From positions 1-64,000 of the forward strand of contig NZ_WKJK01000008.1 in assembly GCF_009674535.1 (NCBI RefSeq): 64,000 nucleotides of DNA, read 5' to 3'. The notes under the pieces are model-generated. The model saw nothing but the letters and a program-made list of their open reading frames with translations. It made no database searches and was not told where the DNA came from. Source of the DNA: Duganella guangzhouensis (GTDB taxonomy: Bacteria; Pseudomonadota; Gammaproteobacteria; Burkholderiales; Burkholderiaceae_D). The stretch's first letter is position 1. The number at the start of each line of letters is the position of its first letter. Positions 17,850-26,343 of the stretch are shown here, one piece after another. The position numbers were made by a program, and so were the translations under genes.

Positions 17850-19792
17850 GCGACACCCCGTCGCGCCTGCCGGCCAGGCTGCTGTTGCTGTTCTCGCTGG
17901 CGGTGCTGCTGACCGCCATCGTGCTCTACCTCGACAACGACAGCGGCGACGCCCCGGCCGCCAGCCTGCTGCTGACCCAGGCCAGTTGGCAGGAAACCGA
18001 GGCGCCCGCCACCACCCCGCCGCCGAGCGAGCTCGACAGCGCCAGCCTGCCGGCCCGCTGGCAGCTGGTGTCGCTGCCGTTCGGCCCCTCGATCGCACTG
18101 CTGCGCCAGGCCCGCGCCGGCGCCAGCGCCGCCCCCGTGCCGACGGTGCGCGTGACCTGGCTGAAAGTCAGCGTCGACGGCCTGCCGGCGCAGGCGCGCC
18201 GCCTGGCGCTGTACGGCGCCCGCGTCAAAACCGACGGCACCATCGCGGTCTACGTCAACGGCCGGCTGGCGCACCAGGCGCAAATCAGCGGCCCATCGTG
18301 GAACAGCACCCGCACCCCGCTCTGGTTCACGCTGCCCGCCGATCCTGGCGCGCCGCCGGTGCATGAAATCCTGCTGCGGCTGGAACACAGCCCAGCCTCG
18401 CAAACCGCCGTCTCCACGCTGCACCTCGGCCCCGAGGAAGCGCTGCGCACCCGCTACCATGTGCGGCTGTGGCTGCAGCAACAACTGCCGGCCATGCTGA
18501 GCGCCGCCTTCCTGGCGGTCGGCGTGTTCGCGCTATGCGTATGGCTGCGCCGCCAGCATGAAATCGCCTACCTGCTGTTCTTCAACCTGGCCGTCACCAC
18601 TTTCCTGCGCGGCCTGCACTTCTACATCGAGCTGCCGGTCGAAAACGGCTGGTTCGCCTGGCTCACCGTCAACTCGCTGTTCTGGCTGGTGCTGGCGGTG
18701 CACTACTTCCTGTGCCAGTTGCACCAGCGGCCGCTGGCCTGGCTGACCCGGCTCCTGGTGACGGTGACGCTGGCGATCGGCGTGCTGACGCTGCCGGCGC
18801 TGGCGCTGCTGCCGAATATGCCAACCGTGACGCCGCTGATCTACATCGTGGCGCCGATGATGAGCGCGCTGGCCTGCGTGGTCGGCGGCATCTGCGCCTG
18901 GCGCCACTCGGCCGAGGGCCGGCTGGTGGTGTACGGCATCGTCGCCTGCACCCTGATGGGCATGAGCGACTGGCTGCTGCAAAACAACGTCATCAGCGCC
19001 GAAGGCTGGTACCTGGGTGCCTACACGCCGGCGGTGTGCTTCATCACCTTCGGCGTGCTGATGTACCGGCGCTACGTCGCCGCCATCGTCGAAGTCGAGC
19101 GCGTCAACGCCAGCCTGGCCGAACGGCTTGCGCGGCGCGAGGCCGAACTGGAAGCCAGCCACCAGCGGCTGCGCGACATCGAACTGCGCCAGACCATCAG
19201 CGACGAACGCCAGCGCCTGATGCAAGACATGCACGACGGCCTCGGCTCCTCGCTGATCGGCGCCATCCGCTCGGTCGAGCGCGGCGGCCTGGGCGAAGCG
19301 CGGGTGGCGCAAATCCTCAAGGACTGCCTGGACGACCTGAAACTGACCATCGACTCGATGGAACCGGTCGAGGCCGACCTGCTGCTATTGCTGGCCACCT
19401 TGCGCTTCCGGCTCGAACCGCGACTGGAAGGCAGCGGCGTGCGGCTGCTGTGGGCCGTGCGCGAAACCCCGGCGCTGCCGTGGCTCAATCCGTCCAGCGC
19501 GCTGCACATCCTGCGCATCGTCCAGGAAAGCATCGCCAACATCCTGCGCCACACCAGCGCCAGCGAAATCCGGGTCGACACCAACGCCGGTGCCGACGGC
19601 GTGCAAGTCCACATCATCGACAACGGCGCCGGCTTCAACGTCACCCACGCGCTGCGCCAGGGCGGCGGCCGCGGCCTGCAAAACCAGCAGCGCCGCGCCG
19701 CCGCGCTGGACGGCCGGGTCGACTGGCAGTCGGACGCCGGCGGCACCCGCTTCACGCTGTGGCTGCCGCTCACCCGGCCCGGCCACAGCTAG
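17846..19792 (+). CDS. Seven-helix membrane sensor histidine kinase (HisKA_3 type)
   Basis: A 648-residue kinase starting at the TTG at 17846 (TTGA overlap with the regulator). It has an N-terminal helix (LLLLFSLAVLLTAIVLYLDN), a periplasmic beta-rich domain (about 30-205) and about seven membrane helices (210-400), the layout of 7TMR-DISM sensors. A coiled coil leads to the HisKA_3 box RQRLMQDMHDGLGSSLIGAI, where the first histidine of MHDGLG is the phosphorylated one, and a HATPase with IIDNGAGFN and GRGLQNQQRRAAAL. It pairs with the NarL-type regulator; the signal is unknown. Confidence 0.9.
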   Translation: MSDTPSRLPARLLLLFSLAVLLTAIVLYLDNDSGDAPAASLLLTQASWQETEAPATTPPPSELDSASLPARWQLVSLPFGPSIALLRQARAGASAAPVPTVRVTWLKVSVDGLPAQARRLALYGARVKTDGTIAVYVNGRLAHQAQISGPSWNSTRTPLWFTLPADPGAPPVHEILLRLEHSPASQTAVSTLHLGPEEALRTRYHVRLWLQQQLPAMLSAAFLAVGVFALCVWLRRQHEIAYLLFFNLAVTTFLRGLHFYIELPVENGWFAWLTVNSLFWLVLAVHYFLCQLHQRPLAWLTRLLVTVTLAIGVLTLPALALLPNMPTVTPLIYIVAPMMSALACVVGGICAWRHSAEGRLVVYGIVACTLMGMSDWLLQNNVISAEGWYLGAYTPAVCFITFGVLMYRRYVAAIVEVERVNASLAERLARREAELEASHQRLRDIELRQTISDERQRLMQDMHDGLGSSLIGAIRSVERGGLGEARVAQILKDCLDDLKLTIDSMEPVEADLLLLLATLRFRLEPRLEGSGVRLLWAVRETPALPWLNPSSALHILRIVQESIANILRHTSASEIRVDTNAGADGVQVHIIDNGAGFNVTHALRQGGGRGLQNQQRRAAALDGRVDWQSDAGGTRFTLWLPLTRPGHS

Positions 19793-20343
19793 GGACAAGG
19801 CGCCGCCCCCGGCAGCGCGCCCAGCGTCTCGGCGGCCGCGATCGCGGTCGCGGTGGGCAGCGTCAGCGGCAAGCTGAGGAAGGAAAACAGCGGCTGATAC
19901 AGCACCGCGCGGCACTCGCCGCTGTCAGCCGGATCGCAGATGCGCGCCCGCACCAGCCGGATGCAGCTGGCGTCATACGGGTCCTTCATGCAGACCAGGC
20001 GATTGTTGGCCGGACAGGCCGGCAACGCCGCCGCCGCGATCGGCGTCATCGCCGCGCCATTGCTGGTCAGCGCCAGATAATCGATGCGCACATAGGCCGC
20101 GCTGACCGGCGCCCCCAACAGCAGGCCGCCGCCACCATCGCGCAACAGCGCCTGCTGCCGCAGCACGGCCAACGCCGCCGCATCGGCAAAATCGGTATGC
20201 GCGGCGGCGCTGGCGGCGCGCAGCGTCACCGCCTGCAGCGTATTGAACATATACAGCACGCGCGCCAGCTCCAGCACGCCGCAGCACAGCAGCATGAACC
20301 ACACCAGCACGATGCTGAACTCGGCCGTCACCACCCCACGCAT
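19789..20343 (-). CDS. TadE-like pseudopilin
   Basis: The start is the ATG at 20343, with GGGAGG upstream. The 184-residue protein opens MRGVVTAEFSIVLVWFMLLC: a short basic leader, the conserved glutamate, then one long hydrophobic helix, the signature of TadE-type pseudopilins that TadV-like peptidases process before the EF pair. The C-terminal part has paired cysteines (PACPANNRLVC, ASCIRLVRARICDPADSGEC), suggesting disulphides outside the membrane. Third of three such genes; its stop shares a CTAG with the stop of the convergent kinase. Confidence 0.78.
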   Translation of the reverse strand: MRGVVTAEFSIVLVWFMLLCCGVLELARVLYMFNTLQAVTLRAASAAAHTDFADAAALAVLRQQALLRDGGGGLLLGAPVSAAYVRIDYLALTSNGAAMTPIAAAALPACPANNRLVCMKDPYDASCIRLVRARICDPADSGECRAVLYQPLFSFLSLPLTLPTATAIAAAETLGALPGAAPCP

Positions 20344-20345
20344 GC

Positions 20346-20786
20346 TCACCTCCCGATATAGGGATAACTGGCTTCCACCACCAGCGGCAGCGGCTGCCAG
20401 GTCAGCCAACTGAAACTGGTGTCCTCCAGATACAGCTGAATATTCACCGTGACCGTGCTTGGCGTCACCACCCCGATACAGATCTGCCCATCGCACAACG
20501 TGGTCAAACCGTACGGAATGCTGCCCGGCGACAGCTCGGCCAACTCGGCCGCCACGATCTGGCCGGCCACCGCCGCCGCCGCCGGTGCCCGCGCCGGATT
20601 ATTCATATCGCCCAGCGGCACCCGCGACAGATAGCGCGCCGCGTCCTGCGCCGCCCGCTCGATCGCCGTGTAATGCCAGAACACCCGCCCCAGAAACAGC
20701 GGAAACACCAGCAGCGACACAAATAGCGGCAGCAGCAGCGCCATTTCCACCGCCGCCAGCCCACGCCGCGCGCGCCGGCGCCTCAT
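20346..20786 (-). CDS. TadE-like pseudopilin
   Basis: A 146-residue protein with a basic leader (MRRRRARRGLAAVEMALLLP) and the glutamate-plus-hydrophobic-helix of TadE (LAAVEMALLLPLFVSLLVFP). The middle reads RAAQDAARYLSRV, and one cysteine pair (CDGQIC) lies near residue 100. Its ATG overlaps the stop of the TadG-like gene by four bases, and only two bases separate it from the next gene, so the three are one translational unit. Confidence 0.82.
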   Translation of the reverse strand: MRRRRARRGLAAVEMALLLPLFVSLLVFPLFLGRVFWHYTAIERAAQDAARYLSRVPLGDMNNPARAPAAAAVAGQIVAAELAELSPGSIPYGLTTLCDGQICIGVVTPSTVTVNIQLYLEDTSFSWLTWQPLPLVVEASYPYIGR

Positions 20787-22243
20787 CGGTACAACTCCAC
20801 GCCGCCGCCCAGCGTGGCTGGCGCCGCCACCCCGCCAAACTCGGCATACAAGGCGCTGGCGGTGGCCGGCACCGTCATCAGAAACTTGCCGACCGCCAGC
20901 ACCGTCGCGCTACCGCCGCTGACCGGACACGCCAGCAGCGGCACATTCAGCACCCGCCGTCCCGCCACACCCTTGTGCGCGCTCGACGGCGCCAGAAAAA
21001 AGCTGCCGCTGCTGGTCTTGTACGGCGTCAGCGTGCCGCTCGGATACGTGGTCTTGGCCACCGGCAGCCCCGGCGCGTACAGCGTGGCCCAATCGCCGGT
21101 GGCAAACGGCGTATAGCCAGCGCTGGGTTCCGCTGCGCCAGCCACATAACTGCTGTAAGGCACCGCCCGCGCATACGCCCACAGCGGCCCGTACATCGCC
21201 GCCGTATTGCCGGTCGGCGCCGGCAGCGGATCGGCCACCGTCCACAGCTTGCCGCCGCTGGTGGACGACTGCGCGCCCTGCGCGGCCGGCGTCACCGTCA
21301 TCCACGGCGCCGCGCTGCTATAGACATACGACTTGATATTGGTATCCGGCGGCGCCGTCACAAACGAGCACAGCGCCCCGCTGTACTGATCGAAACGCGC
21401 ATTCAGCTGGTTATACAGCGACGCCAGCGGAAACGGCCTGGCCACCGTCAGCGCGCCACCCGTCACGCGCGGCATCGCCAACTGACCGGTACAGACATAC
21501 GGCCCGACCAGACTAACGGCGGTATTACCGGCCGCGCCAGTCGCGCCGGGCGGCGTAAACGGATCGACCACAAAATTCTCGGCCGTAGTGCCGTCCGGAT
21601 TCAGCTGCATCAAATCATAGGCCACGCCACGGCGGAAACCATATTCCACCAACTCGGTATTGGCCGGTGGCCCCGGATTGGCGCGCGCCGTGGCCGGCGT
21701 GGCCGACAGCGCGCACAGCGCCAGCGGCGCCACATCGATGGTCGAGCGCCCGGCCACCGCCACCGCCCGCACCGACGCCGAAGCCAGCGCGGCCGACAGC
21801 ACCCGCATGAACAAGCCATCCACCGTTCCCGGATCGCTGGCCAGCGCACCGGTATCGACACGCACGAAAAACAGCGCCTCCGGCGCCGCCTGCGCGCTGG
21901 CGGCATCGACCCAAACGCCATCCGACGCGCTGGAAAAACTGAGCGCCGCGCCGCTCCAGCTGATAGTCTGCTGCCGATACTGATAGCGCGCCCCCGCCAC
22001 CGCGCTGGCCGCCTGCGCCAACGCATTGACAACCCCGGCCGCGCTGCCATTCAACTGACGCGCCGCCGCCAGCGCCGCCGTATTCGCCACCGCCCGCAAC
22101 TCCGCCTGCCGGTTATACAAACACCCCAAATCGAGCGCCATCGCGATAAACCCTAGCAGGATGAACAACATTAACGCAAACACCAGCGCCACCGCGCCGC
22201 GCGGCGCGCCAGAGGGATAGCGATAGGAAGGATGCAGGCTCAT
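20783..22243 (-). CDS. TadG-like (Flp pilus-associated) protein
   Basis: A 486-residue protein. The N-terminal Tad domain (GAVALVFALMLFILLGFIAM, then LDLGCLYNRQAELRAVANTA and ALAAARQLNG) places a single membrane helix before a large extracytoplasmic part rich in Ala, Gly, Ser and Thr. Classic TadG proteins carry a von Willebrand A domain; none is visible here. It is the first gene of a three-gene pseudopilin unit. The tad secretion ATPase, secretin and prepilin peptidase genes are not in the window, so a distant tad locus is presumed. Confidence 0.82.
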   Translation of the reverse strand: MSLHPSYRYPSGAPRGAVALVFALMLFILLGFIAMALDLGCLYNRQAELRAVANTAALAAARQLNGSAAGVVNALAQAASAVAGARYQYRQQTISWSGAALSFSSASDGVWVDAASAQAAPEALFFVRVDTGALASDPGTVDGLFMRVLSAALASASVRAVAVAGRSTIDVAPLALCALSATPATARANPGPPANTELVEYGFRRGVAYDLMQLNPDGTTAENFVVDPFTPPGATGAAGNTAVSLVGPYVCTGQLAMPRVTGGALTVARPFPLASLYNQLNARFDQYSGALCSFVTAPPDTNIKSYVYSSAAPWMTVTPAAQGAQSSTSGGKLWTVADPLPAPTGNTAAMYGPLWAYARAVPYSSYVAGAAEPSAGYTPFATGDWATLYAPGLPVAKTTYPSGTLTPYKTSSGSFFLAPSSAHKGVAGRRVLNVPLLACPVSGGSATVLAVGKFLMTVPATASALYAEFGGVAAPATLGGGVELYR

Positions 22244-22289
22244 GCGCCGATTCTAGGCCCGGCCTTTCCTGCGAGCATTGACGCAAGGC

Positions 22290-22319
22290 AAAAAAAAAGC
22301 CCGCTACAGAGAGCGGGCT
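22290..22319 (-). terminator. Rho-independent terminator (leftward)
   Basis: Read on the minus strand, AGCCCGCT-CTCTGT-AGCGGGCT is a perfect 8-bp GC-rich stem followed directly by nine T residues. It stops transcripts coming from the right (the acyl-CoA dehydrogenase/phosphatase pair) before they enter the pseudopilin unit. Confidence 0.88.
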
Positions 22320-22448
22320 AAATCTATTTCCTTGGAGGAGAATAGAGGAGACAGGTGCAATCATGCCCGTCGCCAAACTATTAATCCAATTTATCTTACT
22401 GATCTCAGAGATTCACACAACGCATAATGCTCTGCCCAGCCCGTGTCC

Positions 22449-22526
22449 ACTTCGGGGTCAGTTCCAAAAATCGGACATTGAATCGCTCGCGATCCAATGT
22501 CCGATTTTTAGAACTGACCCCGAAGT
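22449..22526. repeat. 78-bp near-perfect hairpin (REP-like palindrome)
   Basis: Arms 22449-22486 and 22489-22526 pair at 36 of 38 positions around a two-base centre. The outer block is ACTTCGGGGTCAGTTC and the inner block is AAAAATCGGACATTG. The right arm reaches the first base of the acyl-CoA dehydrogenase stop codon, and a further copy of GGACATTG lies inside the end of that gene (22529-22536). Extragenic palindromes with GGGGTCAG-type cores are common near gene ends in Oxalobacteraceae (general recollection, not checked). No transposase gene is adjacent. Confidence 0.8.
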
Positions 22527-23749
22527 TAGGACATTGCTTTCCAGCGTGCTAATTCCAGCTTGCCGATCTGGGCGCGGTGCACTTCGTCGGGGCCGTCGGC
22601 CAGGCGCAGTGAGCGGGCGCTGGCGTAGGCATGGGCCAGGAAGGGGTCGGCCATGCCGCCGCCGCCCTGTATCTGGATCGCCCAGTCGATCACCCGGCAC
22701 GCCATGGCCGGTGCCGCCACTTTGATCATCGCGATCTCTTTGGCTGCTACTTTGTTGCCGACCGTGTCCATCATGTAGGCGGCGTTCAGCACCAGCAGCC
22801 GCGCTTGGTCGATCTCGATGCGCGCTTCGGCGATCCGCTCCAGCGTCACGCCCTGCTCCGCCACCGGTTTGCCGAACGCCACCCGCGCCAGGCTGCGTTT
22901 GCACATCTGCTCCAGCGCGCGCTCGGCCAGGCCGATCAGGCGCATGCAGTGGTGGATGCGGCCCGGCCCCAGCCGGCCCTGGGCGATTTCAAAGCCACGC
23001 CCCTCGCCCAGCAGCAGATTCGATGCCGGCACCCGTACCTTGTCGAACACGATTTCGGCGTGGCCGTGCGGCGCGTCGTCAAAGCCGAACACCGGCAGAT
23101 GGCGCAGGATGGTCACGCCCGGCGTGTCGCGCGGCACCAGTATCATCGACTGCTGCTTGTGACGGCTGGGGTTATCCGGATCGCTCTTGCCCATGAAGAT
23201 GAACACCGCGCAGCGCGGATCGTTGGCGCCGGACGACCACCACTTGCGGCCATTGATCACATACTCGTCACCGTCGCGCGCGATCGAGCTTTCGATATTG
23301 GTCGCGTCCGACGACGCCACCGCCGGCTCGGTCATGCCGAAGCAGGAGCGGATACGCCCATCCAGCAGCGGCTCCAGCCACTGCCGCTGCTGCTCCGGCG
23401 TGCCGTAACGCGCCAGCACTTCCATATTGCCGGTGTCCGGCGCCGCGCAGTTGAACACTTCCGGCGCCCAGTGCACCCGGCCCATGATTTCGCACAGCGG
23501 CGCGTATTCCAGATTGGTCAGCCCGGCGCCATGCTCGGAATCCGGCAGGAACAGATTCCACAGCCCGGCCGCGCGCGCCTTCAGCTTCAGCCCCTCCATG
23601 ATGCGGGTCGCCACCCAGGCATTGCCGGCGGCGCGGTTGGCGTCCACCTCGGCGTGAAACGCCGCCTCGTTCGGATAAATGTGCTGCTCCATGAAGGCCG
23701 TCAGGCGGGCCTGCAGTTCCCGTACTTTCGGGCTGTAGTCGAAATCCAT
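22526..23749 (-). CDS. Acyl-CoA dehydrogenase (ACAD10/11-like)
   Basis: The start is the ATG at 23749 ([16 protein letters not shown]), with AAGGAG upstream. The 407-residue flavoenzyme shows [20 protein letters not shown] (FAD/substrate-binding strand), [36 protein letters not shown] and the C-terminal [11 protein letters not shown]...[18 protein letters not shown]. It should oxidise an acyl-CoA at the alpha-beta bond and pass electrons to ETF. The pattern is closest to the ACAD10/11-like FadE group; chain length is unknown. Eleven bases separate it from the upstream phosphatase gene. Confidence 0.92.
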   Translation of the reverse strand: MDFDYSPKVRELQARLTAFMEQHIYPNEAAFHAEVDANRAAGNAWVATRIMEGLKLKARAAGLWNLFLPDSEHGAGLTNLEYAPLCEIMGRVHWAPEVFNCAAPDTGNMEVLARYGTPEQQRQWLEPLLDGRIRSCFGMTEPAVASSDATNIESSIARDGDEYVINGRKWWSSGANDPRCAVFIFMGKSDPDNPSRHKQQSMILVPRDTPGVTILRHLPVFGFDDAPHGHAEIVFDKVRVPASNLLLGEGRGFEIAQGRLGPGRIHHCMRLIGLAERALEQMCKRSLARVAFGKPVAEQGVTLERIAEARIEIDQARLLVLNAAYMMDTVGNKVAAKEIAMIKVAAPAMACRVIDWAIQIQGGGGMADPFLAHAYASARSLRLADGPDEVHRAQIGKLELARWKAMS

Positions 23750-23760
23750 GTGATGTCTCC

Positions 23761-24465
23761 TTATCGGTATGTGACGGCGCCGGGTTGTCCCAGCCATTCC
23801 AGATGCGCGTAATTATTCAGATAGCCCAGCGTGAACTGGCCGGGCCGCTGCAGGATTTTGGTGACGGCGCAATTGGCCAGCGTCCAGTTCAACTCCATCA
23901 CCTGGAAGTCCTGCAGCCCAAGCAGATGCTGCATCAAGGTCGCGATCACGCCGCCCGAGGTGAACACGATCACCTCCTGGCCGCGCGTGTCGGTGTCCAG
24001 CCGCTCCAGCGCGCGGATGCAGCGGCGGCGGAAGTCCGGCCAGGTTTCGCTGTATTCGTCGTCGTGCCAGCCGCTCATCCAGCGCTGCATGGCGGCGCGG
24101 AACAGATGCTCCAGCGCGCGCGGCGGATCGACGTGATTCGCCAGCAGCGCCTTGAACGCCACCGCGTCGGCAAACTCCGGCACGTGCCGCAGCAGCACTT
24201 CGTGATGATCGAATTCTGCGAAATCCTCGTCGGTGATCCATTCGGCATCGACCAGCTGCTGTTTCGGCAGCTCGCCCAGGCAGGTATCCGCCGTCTGCCG
24301 ATGGCGCGCCATGCCGCCGGTGATCACGTGGCTGAACGATTGCTGGCGGTTGGCGTACCACTGTCCCAGCAGGCGCGCCTGCTCATAGCCCAGCGTCGAC
24401 AGCTGATCGTAATTGGCGCTGCCGAACGAGGCCTGCCCGTGGCGCACCAGATAAATTTGTCCCAT
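23761..24465 (-). CDS. Histidine phosphatase (phosphoglycerate mutase-like) family protein
   Basis: A 234-residue protein. The RHG catalytic motif is in [12 protein letters not shown] (His near residue 9), and the second conserved arginine is in [35 protein letters not shown] holds a glycine/serine loop where most members have a histidine (usually S/T-H-G), so the catalytic set may be altered. It is the first gene of the two-gene unit with the acyl-CoA dehydrogenase. The substrate is unknown; such proteins act on sugar phosphates, nucleotides or phosphoproteins. Confidence 0.85.
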   Translation of the reverse strand: MGQIYLVRHGQASFGSANYDQLSTLGYEQARLLGQWYANRQQSFSHVITGGMARHRQTADTCLGELPKQQLVDAEWITDEDFAEFDHHEVLLRHVPEFADAVAFKALLANHVDPPRALEHLFRAAMQRWMSGWHDDEYSETWPDFRRRCIRALERLDTDTRGQEVIVFTSGGVIATLMQHLLGLQDFQVMELNWTLANCAVTKILQRPGQFTLGYLNNYAHLEWLGQPGAVTYR

Positions 24466-24508
24466 ATCGCATCCTATGTAAGACCCGTAGCTTACCGGCC
24501 GGCCTATA

Positions 24509-24523
24509 ATTCATCAAATGAAT
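24509..24523. promoter_or_regulatory. LysR-type T-N11-A inverted repeat
   Basis: ATTCATCAAATGAAT is a 15-bp dyad (6-bp arms, 3-bp centre) containing the T-N11-A pattern of LysR-family sites. It lies between the divergent phosphatase gene and the LysR gene at 24550, as expected for autoregulation and control of the neighbouring pair. Confidence 0.6.
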
Positions 24524-24549
24524 AGAATTAATGTGAATGGATAAATCTC

Positions 24550-25452
24550 ATGCATATATCCAAGGTCGACCTCAACCTGTTCACCGTGCTGGACGCCATC
24601 TACACCGAAGGCAGCATCACCCGCGCCAGCCTGAAGATGAACCTGACCCAGCCCGCCATCAGCCACGCGCTGAACCGCCTGCGCCAGCTGTTCGACGATC
24701 CGCTGTTCGAACGCCAGGGCCACACCATGACGCCAACGCCGCTGGCGCGCTCCATCATCGAACCGGTGCGGCGCGCGCTGCGCGGATTCGAGGTCACGCT
24801 GAGCGGCGCCGCGCGCTTTGAAGCCGCCAGCAGCGAGCGCAGTTTCTCGCTGGCGGTGCGCGACGTGCTGGAAGCCAGCGTGCTGCCGCCGCTGATGGCC
24901 AATATCGCCCACAGCGCGCCTTCGACCACGCTCAACACGCTGCAGGTCAGCCGCCGCGAGCTAGAAAGCGAACTGGCGGCCGGCACGCTGGACGCCGCGA
25001 TCGACATCCTGCTGCCGCTATCGAACGACATCCGCCGCGCCCAGTTGGCCGGCGACCAGACCGTGGTGCTGGTGCGGCGCGGCCATCCGCTGATCAAGCG
25101 CCGCAAGCTAACGCTGGAGACCTATCTGGAACTGGAACACATCCAGACCAGCTCGCGCCGCCGTGGTCCCGGACTGGAAGACGTGGAACTGAGCCGCCAC
25201 GGCCTGCAGCGCCGCATCCGCCTGCGCTGCCAGCACTACTTCGCCGCCTGCCGCGTGGTCAGCCAAACCGACCTGGCGCTGACCATGCCGGACCGGCTGG
25301 CGCGCATCGTCAACCAGCAGTTCGACAACCAGATCCTGCCGCTGCCGCTGGAGATGCCGTCGCTGGACGTCTATCTGTACTGGCACGCCAACGTCGACAA
25401 CGACCCGGCCAATAGCTGGCTGCGCGCCCAAATCGCCGCCGCGATGAACTAA
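24550..25452 (+). CDS. LysR-family transcriptional regulator
   Basis: A 300-residue protein of normal LysR length. The N-terminal winged helix-turn-helix reads DLNLFTVLDAIYTEGSITRA, then LTQPAISHALNRLRQLFDDP, then LFERQGHTMTPTPLARSI. The rest is the two-lobed effector domain. It is divergent from the histidine phosphatase/acyl-CoA dehydrogenase genes and probably controls them through the dyad at 24509-24523; an effector related to acyl-CoA metabolism is a guess. Confidence 0.92.
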   Translation: MHISKVDLNLFTVLDAIYTEGSITRASLKMNLTQPAISHALNRLRQLFDDPLFERQGHTMTPTPLARSIIEPVRRALRGFEVTLSGAARFEAASSERSFSLAVRDVLEASVLPPLMANIAHSAPSTTLNTLQVSRRELESELAAGTLDAAIDILLPLSNDIRRAQLAGDQTVVLVRRGHPLIKRRKLTLETYLELEHIQTSSRRRGPGLEDVELSRHGLQRRIRLRCQHYFAACRVVSQTDLALTMPDRLARIVNQQFDNQILPLPLEMPSLDVYLYWHANVDNDPANSWLRAQIAAAMN

Positions 25453-25548
25453 GTGCCCGCATTTTCCGCATAAGTTTTCCGCATAAGTTAGCGCAATTTC
25501 ATTCGTTCCCAAGTTTTTGCGACGCCGATAGACTCGGCCTCATTCGAC

Positions 25549-25570
25549 ATAACCTGTTATGACAGGTTAT
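25549..25570. promoter_or_regulatory. Operator palindrome for the GntR/HutC regulator
   Basis: ATAACCTGT-TATG-ACAGGTTAT is a perfect 9-bp inverted repeat with a four-base centre. It lies 18 bp before the GntR start (25589), and an in-frame ATG inside it is rejected as the start. Position and symmetry indicate autoregulation of the whole downstream operon. Confidence 0.75.
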
Positions 25571-25588
25571 ACCTATCAGAGTGAGGCC

Positions 25589-26332
25589 ATGAAAAATTTC
25601 CGTACCATCGAACTGTCGCCGGTGCCGTTGTACACCCAGGTCAAAGAGAATCTGCGCGAGCGCATCCTGGATGGCACCTACCTCGCCCACGCCAAACTGC
25701 CGGCCGAGAGCGAGCTAAGTACCGTGTTCGGCGTCAGCCGCATCACCGTGCGCCAGGCGCTCAGCGACCTGCAAAAGGAAGGCGTGATCTTCAAGATCCC
25801 CGGCAAAGGCACTTTCGTCGCCAAGCCCAAGGCGTTCCAGCAGTTGACGCAGCTGGAAGGCTTCGGTGAAGCCATGGGCCGCATGGGCTACGAAATCTAC
25901 AACCAGGTCACCAGCCACAAGACCGTCGCCGCCAGCCCGCACGTCGCGCAGCAGCTGCAAGTGGCGGTCGGCAGCGACGTCACCGAAATCAAGCGCATCC
26001 GCCACCTGAACCGCGAGCCGGTATCGCTGGAAGTGACCTATCTGGCGCAGGACATCGGCGAGCGCCTGCGCCGCGAAGACCTGGCCACGCGCGATATCTT
26101 CCTCATTCTGGAAAACGACTACGCCATCCCGCTCGGCCGCGCCGACCTGCAGGTCGACGCCATGCTGGCCGACGATAGCCTGGCGCACGCGCTGCGCGTC
26201 GAACAAGGCAGCGCCGTGCTGCGCATCGAACGCCTGACCCACCGCGCCGACGGCAGCCCGCTCGATTTCGAATACCTGTACTTCCGCGGCGACGCTTTCC
26301 AGTACCGCCTGCAAATCAACCGCCGCCCATAA
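25589..26332 (+). CDS. GntR/HutC-family transcriptional regulator (UTRA domain)
   Basis: A 247-residue regulator from ATG 25589 (MKNFRTIELSPVPLYTQVKE), with GAGTGAGG upstream. The winged helix (LRERILDGTYLAHAKLPAES, then VFGVSRITVRQALSDLQKEG, then PGKGTFVAKPK) is followed by a UTRA effector domain (VTEIKRIRHLNREPVSLEVT, LRIERLTHRADGSPLDFEYL). UTRA proteins usually repress until a small metabolite binds. It is first in an eight-gene run ending at 32785; eleven bases separate it from the flavoprotein gene. Confidence 0.93.
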   Translation: MKNFRTIELSPVPLYTQVKENLRERILDGTYLAHAKLPAESELSTVFGVSRITVRQALSDLQKEGVIFKIPGKGTFVAKPKAFQQLTQLEGFGEAMGRMGYEIYNQVTSHKTVAASPHVAQQLQVAVGSDVTEIKRIRHLNREPVSLEVTYLAQDIGERLRREDLATRDIFLILENDYAIPLGRADLQVDAMLADDSLAHALRVEQGSAVLRIERLTHRADGSPLDFEYLYFRGDAFQYRLQINRRP

Positions 26333-26343
26333 AAGGAGCCGCC

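Noticed and set aside
16329..18098. A 589-codon minus-strand frame covering the response regulator
   Set aside because: Only its last 234 codons lie outside other genes; the upstream part is Arg/Ala/Gly-rich antisense sequence to a well-supported two-component pair.
22244..22448. An insertion sequence around the 78-bp hairpin
   Set aside because: No transposase frame or target duplication is visible; only the palindrome and a terminator are present.
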